DNA of 64,000 nucleotides, taken from Brevibacterium sp. XM4083. GTDB lineage: Bacteria > Actinomycetota > Actinomycetes > Actinomycetales > Brevibacteriaceae. Below the pieces are notes generated by a model. It saw nothing but the letters and a program-made list of their open reading frames with translations. It had not been told where the DNA came from and searched no databases. The position numbers and the translations under genes are program-made. Positions 26,649 to 35,414 of this stretch are shown here, piece by piece (the stretch's first letter is position 1; every line of letters begins with the position of its first letter). The stretch lies in contig NZ_VFYR02000003.1 in assembly GCF_006489205.2 (NCBI RefSeq), positions 613,462-677,461 of the forward strand, written 5' to 3'.

Positions 26649-27335
26649 CTACCGGTTCGTCGGCGCCCGTTCCCGCCAGGCCCGCAGATCGTCGGGGGTG
26701 TCGATGTCGGAGGCGTCCCCGAGGTCCGAGCATTCGACGAGGTCGACGAGGTGGGTGTGCCCCCGCAGCCACGCCCGTCCCGCTTCGTCGCCGCTCGCTC
26801 GCCTGACGGCGGCGCGGGCGTGGTTGAGCGGCAGGAGCACCGGGTGGCCGGGGAAGCCCAACCAGGCCGCGCGGGCGATGCGCCCGGGATCGAACGCGCC
26901 GATGAGCCGGTCGAGGACGGCCCGGCCGATCCCGGGCTGGTCGACGAGCATGACGAGGACCGGTGTCGCCGAGGTGGTCCCCGGCTCCCGACCGATCGCC
27001 GCGATCCCGGCCCGCCACGATGCGGACATCCCCACCTCGGCGTCGGGCACGTCGATGACGGCGACGTCCCCGAGCCCCGCCGCGGCGAGGTGGGCTTCGA
27101 TCTCGCCGCGACCGGGACCGGCGGTGACGACGGGCCTCAGCCCGGCGGCGACGGCCACCCGGACGGCCCGGACGACGAGGACCGAGTCCTCCCACGGCAG
27201 CAGCGCCTTCGGGCCGAGCCCGAGGCGGTGCCCCGACCCGGCGGCGAGGATGAGGGCGACGCCCCGGCCTGTCATCGCCGACCTCCCGGAACCGGAGACT
27301 GTGGGCCTGCGCGCGTGCGGCACGGTCGCGCTCAT
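26649..27335 (-). CDS. MocA/MobA-like molybdopterin nucleotidyltransferase
   Basis: A 228-residue NTP transferase with the family motif LILAAGSGHRLGLGPKALLP and the metal-binding segment LVMLVDQPGI. In xanthine-dehydrogenase-family systems the adjacent enzyme is usually MocA, which transfers CMP to molybdopterin to give the MCD cofactor. The short N-terminal extension before TGRGVALIL makes a start at an internal ATG (27275) possible. Its first ATG overlaps the stop of the hydroxylase gene (ATGA). Confidence 0.82.
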   Translation of the reverse strand: MSATVPHARRPTVSGSGRSAMTGRGVALILAAGSGHRLGLGPKALLPWEDSVLVVRAVRVAVAAGLRPVVTAGPGRGEIEAHLAAAGLGDVAVIDVPDAEVGMSASWRAGIAAIGREPGTTSATPVLVMLVDQPGIGRAVLDRLIGAFDPGRIARAAWLGFPGHPVLLPLNHARAAVRRASGDEAGRAWLRGHTHLVDLVECSDLGDASDIDTPDDLRAWRERAPTNR

Positions 27336-30202
27336 TGCTCAAGCACCCCCGCCTCGGCGAGTCCCGCATAGATGGCATCCCTCGTCAGAGGCGTCGCCGT
27401 GAAGTGGACCCCGGTGGCATGGCGGATCGCGTTGGCGAGCGCGGGAGCGACCGGATTGAACGGGGATTCGCTCATCGACTTCGCCCCCTGCGGACCGACG
27501 GCGTCATGGGTGTCGGCGAAGTGGACCTCGGTGCGGGGGATGTCGGCGAAGTTCGGGGCCTTGTACTGCCGGAGGATGTCGGTGACGGGTCTGCCGGTCT
27601 CCTCGTCGACGATGATGCGCTCGTAGAGGGCGGCCCCGATCGCCTGGGCGACCCCGCCCTCGACCTGTCCGCGGCACTGGTGGGGGTTCATCACGACCCC
27701 GGCGTCAGCGGCGTGGACGGACTGGAGGATCCGGACCTCACCGGTGCACATGTTCACTGCGACCCGGAATCCGTGGACGTTGAACGCCACCGACCGCGGC
27801 TCCCCACCCCAGTAGCCCGACCCCGTCGGGGCCTCCCCGGTGGCCGCGAGCGACTCGCGCAGGAGCACGTCGAGGTGGACCGCGCGCCTGCCGCCGGCGG
27901 GTCCGACAACCGCGGCGAAGCGGGCATTGAGGTCGGCCGGGACCCGCACGCACGCATAGTCGCCGGCGATCTCGACCTCCTCGGGCCGGGCGCCGAGGTG
28001 GGGCGCCGCCAGTGCCTGCAAACGCGCGATGAGGTCCTTCGTCGCGAGATCGTTGGCCTTCCCGGCGATCGTCGTCCCCGTCGACCCGAAGGCCCCCGTG
28101 TCGTGTTCGACGACATCGGAATCGGACTGCTTCAGCGTGATCCGGTCCGTCGTCGTGCCGAGCAGGGTCGAGGCGAGCTGCGCGTGGACGGTCGAGGTGC
28201 CGTTGCCGAACTCCGCGGTGCCCACCCGCAGCTCGTACGTCCCGCCCTCGCCGAGGGTGATGTGGGCGTGGGCGATGTGGCCGCGCGGTGGGGCGGTGGC
28301 GATCATCGCGATCGCGTGCCCCTCGCCGATGTTCCACTCCTCGCCGAGGTCCTCCCCGTGCCCGGCGGCGACGTGCTCGGCCCAGCGAGTGCGGCCGCGG
28401 TCGAGGGCGGAGCTGACGAGATCGATGCACTGGTCGAGTCCGTAGCTGCCGATGAGGAGGTCCTCCTCGGGTTCGTCGTGAGCGCTGAGCATGGGGTCGG
28501 AGGGTCCGATGATGTTCCTCCGGCGCATCTCGAGTTCGTCGATGCCGAGCTTGTCGGCCAAGGCGGTGATCGTCGACTCGACGGCGAAGATCATCTGGCT
28601 CAGCCCGTAGCCACGGAACGCTCCCGAGGGCATCGTGTTCGTGTAGAGGACCATCGCGTCGACCTTCTTGTGCGGTGCGTTGTAGACGGCCACCGACTCC
28701 CCGACCCCGTGGAAGAGGACGCCGGGACCGTGATTGCCGTAGGCGCCGGTGTTCGACCGGACGTCGACGGCGAGTGCTGTCAGCGTCCCGGTCTCGTCGG
28801 CGCCGGCGCGCACCCGCATCCGGAAGGGATGGCGGACGGTGGTGGCGGTGAAGACCTCCTTGCGGGAGAGTTCGAGACGCACGGGCCGGCCGGTGGCCAT
28901 CGTCGCGAGCAGGGCGACGTCCTCGCAGAGCACCTCCTGCTTCCCGCCGAATCCACCGCCCACGCGCTCGCAGTAGACCCGCACCCGATCCGGGTCGAGG
29001 TCGAAGATCCGGCTCAGCGCCCGGCGGACGAGGAACGGCACCTGCGTGCTGCTGCGGACGACGAATCGGCCTTCGTCGTCGGTCCACGCGATCGCCCCGT
29101 GGGTCTCGAGCGCCATGTGCGAGAGGCGCTGGGTGCGGTACGTCGCCTCGTGGGTGACCGCCGAGGCGGCGAGTGCGGCCTCGACGTCGCCGATCTCGTG
29201 GTGGACTTCGGCGAGGACGTTGTCACCGGGTCGGGCGATGCCCGCGTCCGGACCGGCGTCTGGGTGGATCGCCGGGGCGTCGGGGGCGTCGGCGAGTTCG
29301 ACGTCGAAGACCGCCGGCAGGTCCTCGTACTCGATGTCGACGAGGCGGACCCCGCGTTCGGCCGCCCGCTGGGTTTCGGCGATGACGACGGCGACGCGCT
29401 GTCCCCAGTACCGGACGACGTCGTCGAAGACGCGGGTGTCCTTGGGGTCGTCCTCGACGATCTCGTGCTGCGCGGTCGAGAACCGCTTGGCCGGGGCGTC
29501 CTCGTGGGTGAGGACGGCGATGACGCCCGGTTCGGCGAGCGCCCGCGTCGTGTCGATGGCGAGGATCCGCGCGTGCGCCCGGGTCGCGTGGACGAGCGCG
29601 CCGTGGAGCAGGGGCGCGGGCAGCTCGTCCGGTCGCAGGTCCATCGTGTACCGGACGGTGCCGGTGACGACGCCGGGGCCGGCGAGTGCCCCGGTGTTCG
29701 CCCCGATGCCGCGGAATCCGGGGTCGACGTTGCGGTGGCCGGCCACGGCATCCTCGATCGTTCGGTAGCCGGTGCACCGGCACACGTTGCCCTTGAGACT
29801 GCGCGGCAGGTCCTTCTTGTCGGCCTCGGTCATCGCGGCGACCGTGCAGATCATCCCCGCCGTGCAGAACCCGCACTGGAAGCCGCCGGCGGCGAGGAAG
29901 TTCTCCTGCACCGGGTGCAGGTCCTCCGGCGTGCCGAGTCCCTGGATCGTCGTCACCGACTTCCCGGCGATCCGGTGGGCGGGATAGAGGCACGAGTGGA
30001 TCGCCTCGTCGTCGACGATGACGGTGCACGCTCCGCAGTCGCCGCCGTCGCAGCCCTTCTTCACCCCGGTCGCCCCCTGTTCCCGCAGCCACGTGCGCAG
30101 GCACTGCCCGGGTTCGGGTGAGACGGTGACGGTGCGTCCGTCGACGGTGGCCGACGGCCTTCCGGGTGCGGTGGCAGGTGGGGTGTGTTCGGTCGTCGTC
30201 AT
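27332..30202 (-). CDS. Molybdenum hydroxylase, fused 2Fe-2S and Mo-binding subunits (XdhD-like)
   Basis: A 956-residue member of the xanthine dehydrogenase family. The N-terminal ferredoxin-like [2Fe-2S] domain has CDGGDCGACTV (about residues 48-58), followed by the second cluster domain CGFCTAGM and CRCTGYR. The Mo domains have GGGFGGKQ, AFRGYGLSQ and the active-site Glu region GPQGAKSMSES. FAD is carried by the separate upstream gene. This single-chain FeS-Mo layout and the GAKSMSES motif resemble, from memory, E. coli XdhD (YgfN), which has a degenerate FeS part, more than the split XdhAB enzymes. GAGGAGCACGCG precedes ATG. The substrate is unknown (a purine or N-heterocycle is likely). 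Confidence 0.9.
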   Translation of the reverse strand: MTTTEHTPPATAPGRPSATVDGRTVTVSPEPGQCLRTWLREQGATGVKKGCDGGDCGACTVIVDDEAIHSCLYPAHRIAGKSVTTIQGLGTPEDLHPVQENFLAAGGFQCGFCTAGMICTVAAMTEADKKDLPRSLKGNVCRCTGYRTIEDAVAGHRNVDPGFRGIGANTGALAGPGVVTGTVRYTMDLRPDELPAPLLHGALVHATRAHARILAIDTTRALAEPGVIAVLTHEDAPAKRFSTAQHEIVEDDPKDTRVFDDVVRYWGQRVAVVIAETQRAAERGVRLVDIEYEDLPAVFDVELADAPDAPAIHPDAGPDAGIARPGDNVLAEVHHEIGDVEAALAASAVTHEATYRTQRLSHMALETHGAIAWTDDEGRFVVRSSTQVPFLVRRALSRIFDLDPDRVRVYCERVGGGFGGKQEVLCEDVALLATMATGRPVRLELSRKEVFTATTVRHPFRMRVRAGADETGTLTALAVDVRSNTGAYGNHGPGVLFHGVGESVAVYNAPHKKVDAMVLYTNTMPSGAFRGYGLSQMIFAVESTITALADKLGIDELEMRRRNIIGPSDPMLSAHDEPEEDLLIGSYGLDQCIDLVSSALDRGRTRWAEHVAAGHGEDLGEEWNIGEGHAIAMIATAPPRGHIAHAHITLGEGGTYELRVGTAEFGNGTSTVHAQLASTLLGTTTDRITLKQSDSDVVEHDTGAFGSTGTTIAGKANDLATKDLIARLQALAAPHLGARPEEVEIAGDYACVRVPADLNARFAAVVGPAGGRRAVHLDVLLRESLAATGEAPTGSGYWGGEPRSVAFNVHGFRVAVNMCTGEVRILQSVHAADAGVVMNPHQCRGQVEGGVAQAIGAALYERIIVDEETGRPVTDILRQYKAPNFADIPRTEVHFADTHDAVGPQGAKSMSESPFNPVAPALANAIRHATGVHFTATPLTRDAIYAGLAEAGVLEQ

Positions 30203-31140
30203 CGCGTGCTCCTCGTCATCGTGATGTCTCCGGTCGTGCGCGCGGCGAAGCGCGGGTGCGGTTCGGCGGGGTCGAGCAGTTCGGTGAGGATCTCCGCGCC
30301 GAGGCGGTGCGTCATCGCCTCCCGCCACTGCGGGGTGCCGTGGATGTCGTCGTGCCAGACCCCGGCGACCGCCTCGTCGATCGCCGCCTGCAGCCCCGCA
30401 CACGTCGCCGCATGCGCGGCGTCCGGGCCGAGGTCGATGATGTGCGGGCGACGGGTCGACCCGGTGATCGCCAAGCGCAGGGTATCGGCGCCGAGGCGGC
30501 GGCCGATGATGAGTGCCGCGGTGCGTCCGCGTTCGGTCAGGGAGATGCGGCGGAACGCGCACGGCTGCGTGAGCGCAGCGATCGGGACGTGGAAGCTGCG
30601 GATGAGCTCCCCGGGCTCGAGCGTCGTCTGCGCCTCCCCGACGACGAGGTCGGCGACGGGCACGGCCCGCAGCGACCCGCGTGGTCCCCACAGGAGGGCG
30701 ACGGCGTCGAGGCCGGAGAGGAGGGAGATCATCGGGCCGGCGGGCAGTCCCGTGGCGACGTTGCCGCCGATCGTCGAGGCGTTCCAGATCTTCCACGACG
30801 CGACGAAGGAGTCACAGCACGGGGCGAAGAGGTCGAGGCCGGGCAGCACCCGATCGGTGTGGGCGGGCAGGCGCGGACCGTTCGCGCGGAACTCGAAGAT
30901 GTCCTTGATCAGGCAGGTCGCGGCGATCTCGAGCTCGAGGGGTTCACCGGAGGCGTCGCAGCGCCACTGCGTCGGCGTCCAGCCGGCTTCGGTGATGTCG
31001 AGCAGGCGCCGCGGCGGCCCCTGGGTGATGTCGGTGCCGTAGGAGAAGAGCACGGTGCCCCCGGCCAGCCAGCTGTCACCGGGCTGCCACCGTTCCGGAT
31101 CAGCGCAGGTGAGCACCTCGTCGACGCAGCTCATATCCAT
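30199..31140 (-). CDS. FAD-binding subunit of the molybdenum hydroxylase
   Basis: A 313-residue CoxM/XdhB-type FAD subunit: DSWLAGGTVLFSYG near residue 22, the flavin-binding segment STIGGNVATGLPAGPM, and RRISLTERGRTAALI in the C-terminal domain. It overlaps both neighbours (start inside the XdhC stop region, stop overlapping the hydroxylase ATG). GGGGAGG lies ten bases before ATG 31140; a second ATG at 31134 is the alternative start. It passes electrons from the FeS clusters to NAD+ or another acceptor. Confidence 0.87.
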   Translation of the reverse strand: MDMSCVDEVLTCADPERWQPGDSWLAGGTVLFSYGTDITQGPPRRLLDITEAGWTPTQWRCDASGEPLELEIAATCLIKDIFEFRANGPRLPAHTDRVLPGLDLFAPCCDSFVASWKIWNASTIGGNVATGLPAGPMISLLSGLDAVALLWGPRGSLRAVPVADLVVGEAQTTLEPGELIRSFHVPIAALTQPCAFRRISLTERGRTAALIIGRRLGADTLRLAITGSTRRPHIIDLGPDAAHAATCAGLQAAIDEAVAGVWHDDIHGTPQWREAMTHRLGAEILTELLDPAEPHPRFAARTTGDITMTRSTR

Positions 31141-32501
31141 GAGATCATCGCCTCCCCGCGGGTGAGCGCGGTGCCGAGCCGGTGCAGGGGATGCGGGGGT
31201 GCCGCCGATTCCTCCCGCGGGGGTGCTGTGGGGCCGGGGTCGGGTGCCGTTGGGTCGGGGCTGGGTGCCGCGTCGTCGGGGTCGGGCGTCGCGTGGTCGG
31301 GCGCAGCGCTGTCGCTGTCGCTGGCGCGGGACCTGTGGATCGGTCCGGTCGTGTGGCGCAGTTCGGGGATGCCCGCCGAGGTGGCCCGGCCCGTCGTCAC
31401 GGCGATGAGTTCGGCGAGGACGGCGACGGCGACCTCCTGCGGGGTGCGGGCGCCGATGTCGAGGCCGATCGGGGAGTGGAGCGCGTCGAACGCGGCCTGC
31501 GGCAGGCCCCCGTGGACGAGTTCCTGCGCTCGCCTCTCGTGGGTCGTCCGTGACCCCATCGCCCCGACGTAGGCGAGATCCATCCGCAGGGCGCGGTCGA
31601 GGACCGGCAGGTCGAAGCGCGGGTCGTGGGTGAGCACGATGACCGCGGTGCGTGAGTCGACGCGGCCGGCCGCGCACTCGCGGGCGAAGTGCTCGCCGGG
31701 ACGGTCGACGACGACCTCGTGCGCGCCGGGGTGGCGGGCTCGGGTCGCGAAGACGGGGCGGGCGTCGCAGACCGTGACGTGGAGACCGAGGAGGGAGGCG
31801 GCCTGGGCGATCGCGGTCGAGAAGTCGTTGGCGCCGTAGATGAGGACGCGGGCGCGGGGGCGACGGGATTCGACGAAGAGCCGGCGCACGGTCGGGCAGT
31901 CGGGTCGGGTCTCGTCGCGGACCGCGACGATCCCGCAGCCTCCGCGGCGCACGATCTCAGCGACGGGGGCAGCGGCGGTCCCGACCGCCTCGGCGAAGGT
32001 CTGGGGCAGGGGCTCGCCGGGGCCGAGCGTCACGGGTGACAGCGGTGCGCGGGAGTCCGGCGGCGCGGGTGCGACGAGTTCGCCGCCGCGCATCGCGACG
32101 TCGAGGGGGATCTCGCGGATGAGGGCACCGGCGTCGTCGGCGGCGTCGTCGCGGGCGGAATCGATGAGACGGGCGACCGCCTCGGCGAGAGGGGTGAGCG
32201 GTTCGATGAGGACGCTGATGTCGCCGCCGCACATGAGGCCGACGGAGAGTCCGGACTCGTCGCTGAAGCCGAACTCGCAGATCATCGACCGCTGGTCGGT
32301 GATCGCGGTGAGGGCGGCGTCGACGATCGCCGATTCGACGCAGCCGCCGGAGATCGATCCGATGGTCAGGGTATCGTCGCGGACGGCCATCGAGGTGCCG
32401 ATGGGGCGGGGGACGGACCCGGAGACGGCGATGACGGTCGCGACGACCCACCGGTCAGGGGATTCCACGGTCGACGAATAGGCGTTGAGGCGATCCAACA
32501 C
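31131..32501 (-). CDS. xdhC: XdhC-family molybdenum cofactor sulfuration/insertion protein
   Basis: A 456-residue XdhC/CoxI protein. XdhC binds Moco, protects its sulfurated form and hands it to the apo-hydroxylase. The N-terminal domain has GSVPRPIGTSMAV and the Cys motif SISGGCVESA; the C-terminal Rossmann part has VLIYGANDFSTAIAQAASLL and VGAMGSRTTHERR. GTG 32501 is preferred because AAAGGA lies upstream; the reading frame continues to 32570. An unusual Pro/Asp/Ala-rich stretch of about 40 residues precedes the C-terminus. It is the first gene of the operon xdhC-FAD-FeS/Mo-mocA. Confidence 0.87.
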   Translation of the reverse strand: MLDRLNAYSSTVESPDRWVVATVIAVSGSVPRPIGTSMAVRDDTLTIGSISGGCVESAIVDAALTAITDQRSMICEFGFSDESGLSVGLMCGGDISVLIEPLTPLAEAVARLIDSARDDAADDAGALIREIPLDVAMRGGELVAPAPPDSRAPLSPVTLGPGEPLPQTFAEAVGTAAAPVAEIVRRGGCGIVAVRDETRPDCPTVRRLFVESRRPRARVLIYGANDFSTAIAQAASLLGLHVTVCDARPVFATRARHPGAHEVVVDRPGEHFARECAAGRVDSRTAVIVLTHDPRFDLPVLDRALRMDLAYVGAMGSRTTHERRAQELVHGGLPQAAFDALHSPIGLDIGARTPQEVAVAVLAELIAVTTGRATSAGIPELRHTTGPIHRSRASDSDSAAPDHATPDPDDAAPSPDPTAPDPGPTAPPREESAAPPHPLHRLGTALTRGEAMISWI

Positions 32502-32542
32502 GGGGCTACCAGTCCTTTCTGCAGCGCCCGGTAGATAGCCCA

Positions 32543-32609
32543 AGTTCGACCTTGAACTCGCCATAGGCAAGTACGAAGAATCTTAGATCAGAGTTTTTCC
32601 GCCTGGCAA
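32543..32609 (-). promoter_or_regulatory. Predicted promoter and operator of the xdhC operon
   Basis: Minus-strand TTGCCA (32609-32604) and TAAGAT (32585-32580) are 18 bases apart in a locally AT-rich patch. An inverted repeat AGTTC-6-GAACT (32543-32558) lies just downstream, positioned for a repressor. Confidence 0.45.
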
Positions 32610-32665
32610 TAGGATGTTTCCACTTTGTGAGAAGCGCGGCGGCTCACGTGGGCGGATGAATGCGA

Positions 32666-32704
32666 AGCGGCCGGTGACAGTGGTCATCACTGTCACCGGC
32701 CGCT
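32666..32704 (-). terminator. 17-bp hairpin terminator after the cold shock gene
   Basis: Perfectly complementary arms 32666-32682 and 32688-32704 with a 5-base loop, starting 70 bases after the csp stop. Confidence 0.8.
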
Positions 32705-32773
32705 GCCGATCAGTTCACCGCCGTCGACGCCGATCCGGCGTCAGTCGCGGTGAGAAGTCTCTGGGCTCTGAGC

Positions 32774-32977
32774 TCAGAGGGGGCGAACGCTCGTGGCCTG
32801 GAGGCCCTTCTGTCCCATCTCGGACTCGAATTCGACGTTCTGGCCCTCGGTGAGCTCGCGGTAACCGGTCGATTCGATGGCGGAGAAGTGCGTGAACACA
32901 TCGGCCGAACCGTCGTCAGGCTGGATGAATCCGTAGCCCTTTTCCGCGTTGAACCATTTCACGGTACCTGTGGTCAT
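32774..32977 (-). CDS. cspA: Cold shock protein
   Basis: A 67-residue single cold-shock domain: [16 protein letters not shown] (RNP-1) and DVFTHFSAI (RNP-2), ending [10 protein letters not shown]. It acts as an RNA chaperone. AAGGAAACAAGGAAT precedes ATG 32977; the longer open frame upstream is untranslated leader. Monocistronic, with its own terminator. Confidence 0.96.
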   Translation of the reverse strand: MTTGTVKWFNAEKGYGFIQPDDGSADVFTHFSAIESTGYRELTEGQNVEFESEMGQKGLQATSVRPL

Positions 32978-33312
32978 ATTCCTTGTTTCCTTATTCAGCT
33001 GCGACCGCCGGAGCGGTCTTGATGGTCGGATCCGACGTGGATCCGGCTTGTCACACACAGTCGGCCGCTCTGCGAACGGCGGGGGCCGATCGCTCGGTGG
33101 CCCAAAGGTGTGATCTTCCCGTCGGAGCACAGGCGAGAGCGCTGCGGAACCGACGAAAACCTGGGGGACGCGTCGACACAGGACGCGATCGAAATGAAGA
33201 GGGAGGGAGTTGAAGCGATGGGGCCAGTCTATCAGAGATTCGTCCCGGTCCGACGTCGAATCCGATGCAATGTTCCCTGCCCGAATTCGGTCGTCGGGAC
33301 GGGCGTGCGGTC
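32978..33312. other. 335-base noncoding region: csp leader and spacer
   Basis: No gene with coding character is visible. The csp promoter and a long 5' leader (usual for cold shock genes) must lie here. A weak TAGACT on the minus strand at about 33225-33230 is one possible -10. Two GGATCC copies at 33029-33034 and 33040-33045 can pair across five bases as a leader hairpin. Confidence 0.4.
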
Positions 33313-34002
33313 TCAGCCCGTCGCGCTGGCGACGTCGATGCTCAGCACTCGCTGCAGCGCCTCTGTCCCGGATGGCGTCACAGTCACCGCCCGGCTGCTC
33401 GCGGCGCCGCGCACCCAGCCTCGCTCGTGGAGAGTCGAGCAGATGAGCGCCCCGAGCGCCCCGCCGAGGTGCACCCGCCGTTCGGTCCAGTCGAGGCACT
33501 CGCGAGTGACCGGGCGGGGTCCCGCCGGCAGCGAGGTCGCCAGGGTGTCCTCGATCCACGCCCGCCCCTGGGCGGTCAGCGCGAAGGAATCGTCGATCAC
33601 GCCATTGCCGATCAGCGATTGCGTGATCGTGACTCCGAGACTGCCCGCGAGATGGTCGTAACAGGTCCGACCCCGGCGCAGCGCCGAATCGATCGTCGCC
33701 TCCCGCAGGCTGTGCACCTTCGGCAACGGCTGCTCGCCGAGAGAGACCACGGCTTCGAGCGCGTGCGCGACTGCCGGCCCGGCGAGCTCGACATAGCGGT
33801 GCCGTCCCTGGCGTCGCTCCCGCAGCAGCCCGCGGTCGACGAGGAGGTTGAGGTGGCTGGTCGCCGTCGACGGGGTGACGCCGGCGCCGTGGGCGAGTTC
33901 TCGAGCCGTCCACGCGCGACCGTCCATGAGCGCGACGAGCATGCGGGCCCGGGTCGGGTCGGCGACGGCCCCGGCCACCGCGGACAGGTTCTCTGCGCTC
34001 AT
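33313..34002 (-). CDS. ArsR-type winged-helix regulator with C-terminal extension
   Basis: A 229-residue regulator. The N-terminal ArsR domain ([39 protein letters not shown], wing [10 protein letters not shown]) is followed by about 130 residues with [20 protein letters not shown] and a C-terminal [18 protein letters not shown] segment. This longer architecture is common in actinobacterial regulators of the SoxR/MarR-like ArsR subgroup. It is divergent from the P450-motif/PEP-mutase gene by 64 bases and probably controls it. Confidence 0.88.
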   Translation of the reverse strand: MSAENLSAVAGAVADPTRARMLVALMDGRAWTARELAHGAGVTPSTATSHLNLLVDRGLLRERRQGRHRYVELAGPAVAHALEAVVSLGEQPLPKVHSLREATIDSALRRGRTCYDHLAGSLGVTITQSLIGNGVIDDSFALTAQGRAWIEDTLATSLPAGPRPVTRECLDWTERRVHLGGALGALICSTLHERGWVRGAASSRAVTVTPSGTEALQRVLSIDVASATG

Positions 34003-34066
34003 ATTCTCAGTGTGCGCCCCCGACAGTGTGGTGACCACCGAAGTGTTCGGGCTCGAGGATGAAGTT

Positions 34067-35392
34067 ATGACTTCTCTCGAGGATCCCGCTCTCTCTGTTC
34101 CCCATGTTGCCGACGGTGCGCATGGCATGGCCTGGCTGCGCTCACACGTCGCCAGGTTCTGCGACGGCCCGGACCATGAGCGCCGTCGCGCCCACGCGGT
34201 TCGCCTGCTCGAGGCGATCGACCTCGCACATCTGCGTCGACCCGGCCATCCGGTGGCCACCTTGGCCGCTGCCCTCGGCATGCCTCGCGACGCTGTCGTC
34301 GACGTCGAGATCGCCGCAGCAGGCTACCAGCCTCATGAGCCGATCACTCCGCACACCGATGCCGCCGTCGAGCGCTTGGTCGCCGCCGCGGGTGGGGAAC
34401 GGAACGAGGCGACCGCCGCCCGCATCGGGCTGCTCGTGCAGGCGTCGGGTGCGCTGACCGCGTGGGCGAAGGGCAGCGTACCCGCAGTCCCATTCACTCG
34501 CCGCCGCAGACCATCGGGCGAGGAGATCCTCATCGACCTCACCGATCATCCGTTCGGCGCCGGCAGACATGCGTGTCCGGGCGAGGAGCAGGCCCGCGCG
34601 CTCATGGACGGAGTGAACCGGTTCGCCGATCTGCATCGGGGGGATGAACCGCTGCTGCTGCCGAACGCCTGGGACTGTGCGTCGGCAACGGCCTTCGTCG
34701 CCGATGGGTATCCGGCGCTGGGCACGACGAGTCTCGGCGTGGCGGCCTCCCACGGACTGCCCGACGCTACAGGTGCCGCGTACCGGGAGACGATGGAGTT
34801 GGCGCGTCGCCTCAGCGTCCTCCCCGTCCCGGTCAGCATCGATGTCGAAGGCGGCTTCGGCCACGATCCCGCCGAACTCGCCCTCGACCTGTCCGTCATG
34901 GGCATCGCCGGGATCAACGTCGAAGACGGTCGCGGCGATCACCTCACCCGCGCCGCCGACCACGCGGCCGCGATCACAGCGATCAAGGACGCCGCCCCCG
35001 CGCTCTTCGTCAACGCGAGGGTCGACACCCACTGGCTCGGAGCAGCGCGCGACGAGACGGCGAGCCGCGTCCGGGCGTACGCCGAGGCGGGGGCGGATGG
35101 GGTCTTCGTTCCCGGTCTGAGAGAGGAGCGCACGATCGAGGAGCTCGTCGACCTCCTCGGCGACGTTCCCCTCAACCTGCTGGCGCAGCTGCCGTGGCAG
35201 CGGCTGCGCGACCTCGGAGTCGGTCGGGTGAGCACTGGATCCTGGCCGTTCCGCGCGGCCATCACTCAAGCGGCGGCCGCGGTGGCGGCCTATCGGGCCG
35301 GTGCGCACCCGCCGTCTGCACGGTCGTATGAGGAGATCGAACGGAGTCGAAAGGAGGTCTTCTCCGACCCGTGGCAGCCCGATCAGGGCTGA
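34067..35392 (+). CDS. P450-heme-motif domain fused to an isocitrate lyase/PEP mutase-family domain
   Basis: A 441-residue two-part protein. Residues 1 to about 185 are helical and end with HPFGAGRHACPGEEQA, which fits the cytochrome P450 heme-ligand signature FGxGxHxCxG. The segment is far too short for a complete P450, however, and shows no K-helix ExxR at the expected place. Residues about 195-425 form an ICL/PEP-mutase TIM barrel (LLLPNAWDCASATAFVADGY, VSIDVEGGFG, INVEDGR, ARVDTHWLG). Barrel relatives cleave or rearrange C-C or C-P bonds. ATG 34067 is chosen for its position in a 64-base divergent spacer; the upstream frame overlaps the ArsR gene. Function unknown. Confidence 0.75.
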   Translation: MTSLEDPALSVPHVADGAHGMAWLRSHVARFCDGPDHERRRAHAVRLLEAIDLAHLRRPGHPVATLAAALGMPRDAVVDVEIAAAGYQPHEPITPHTDAAVERLVAAAGGERNEATAARIGLLVQASGALTAWAKGSVPAVPFTRRRRPSGEEILIDLTDHPFGAGRHACPGEEQARALMDGVNRFADLHRGDEPLLLPNAWDCASATAFVADGYPALGTTSLGVAASHGLPDATGAAYRETMELARRLSVLPVPVSIDVEGGFGHDPAELALDLSVMGIAGINVEDGRGDHLTRAADHAAAITAIKDAAPALFVNARVDTHWLGAARDETASRVRAYAEAGADGVFVPGLREERTIEELVDLLGDVPLNLLAQLPWQRLRDLGVGRVSTGSWPFRAAITQAAAAVAAYRAGAHPPSARSYEEIERSRKEVFSDPWQPDQG

Positions 35393-35414
35393 GCGACAGC
35401 CCTACACTGAGACG

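Noticed and set aside
27335..30121. 928-codon open frame antisense to the molybdenum hydroxylase
   Set aside because: A shadow of the G/C-rich third positions. The opposite strand carries clear FeS and Mo motifs.
32543..32609. Moco riboswitch ahead of xdhC
   Set aside because: The leader is too short after the predicted promoter and shows only a simple inverted repeat, without the multi-stem Moco fold.
33029..33045. Paired GGATCC sequences as a mobile-element end
   Set aside because: Two short palindromes separated by five bases within a cold shock leader are better explained as a leader hairpin.
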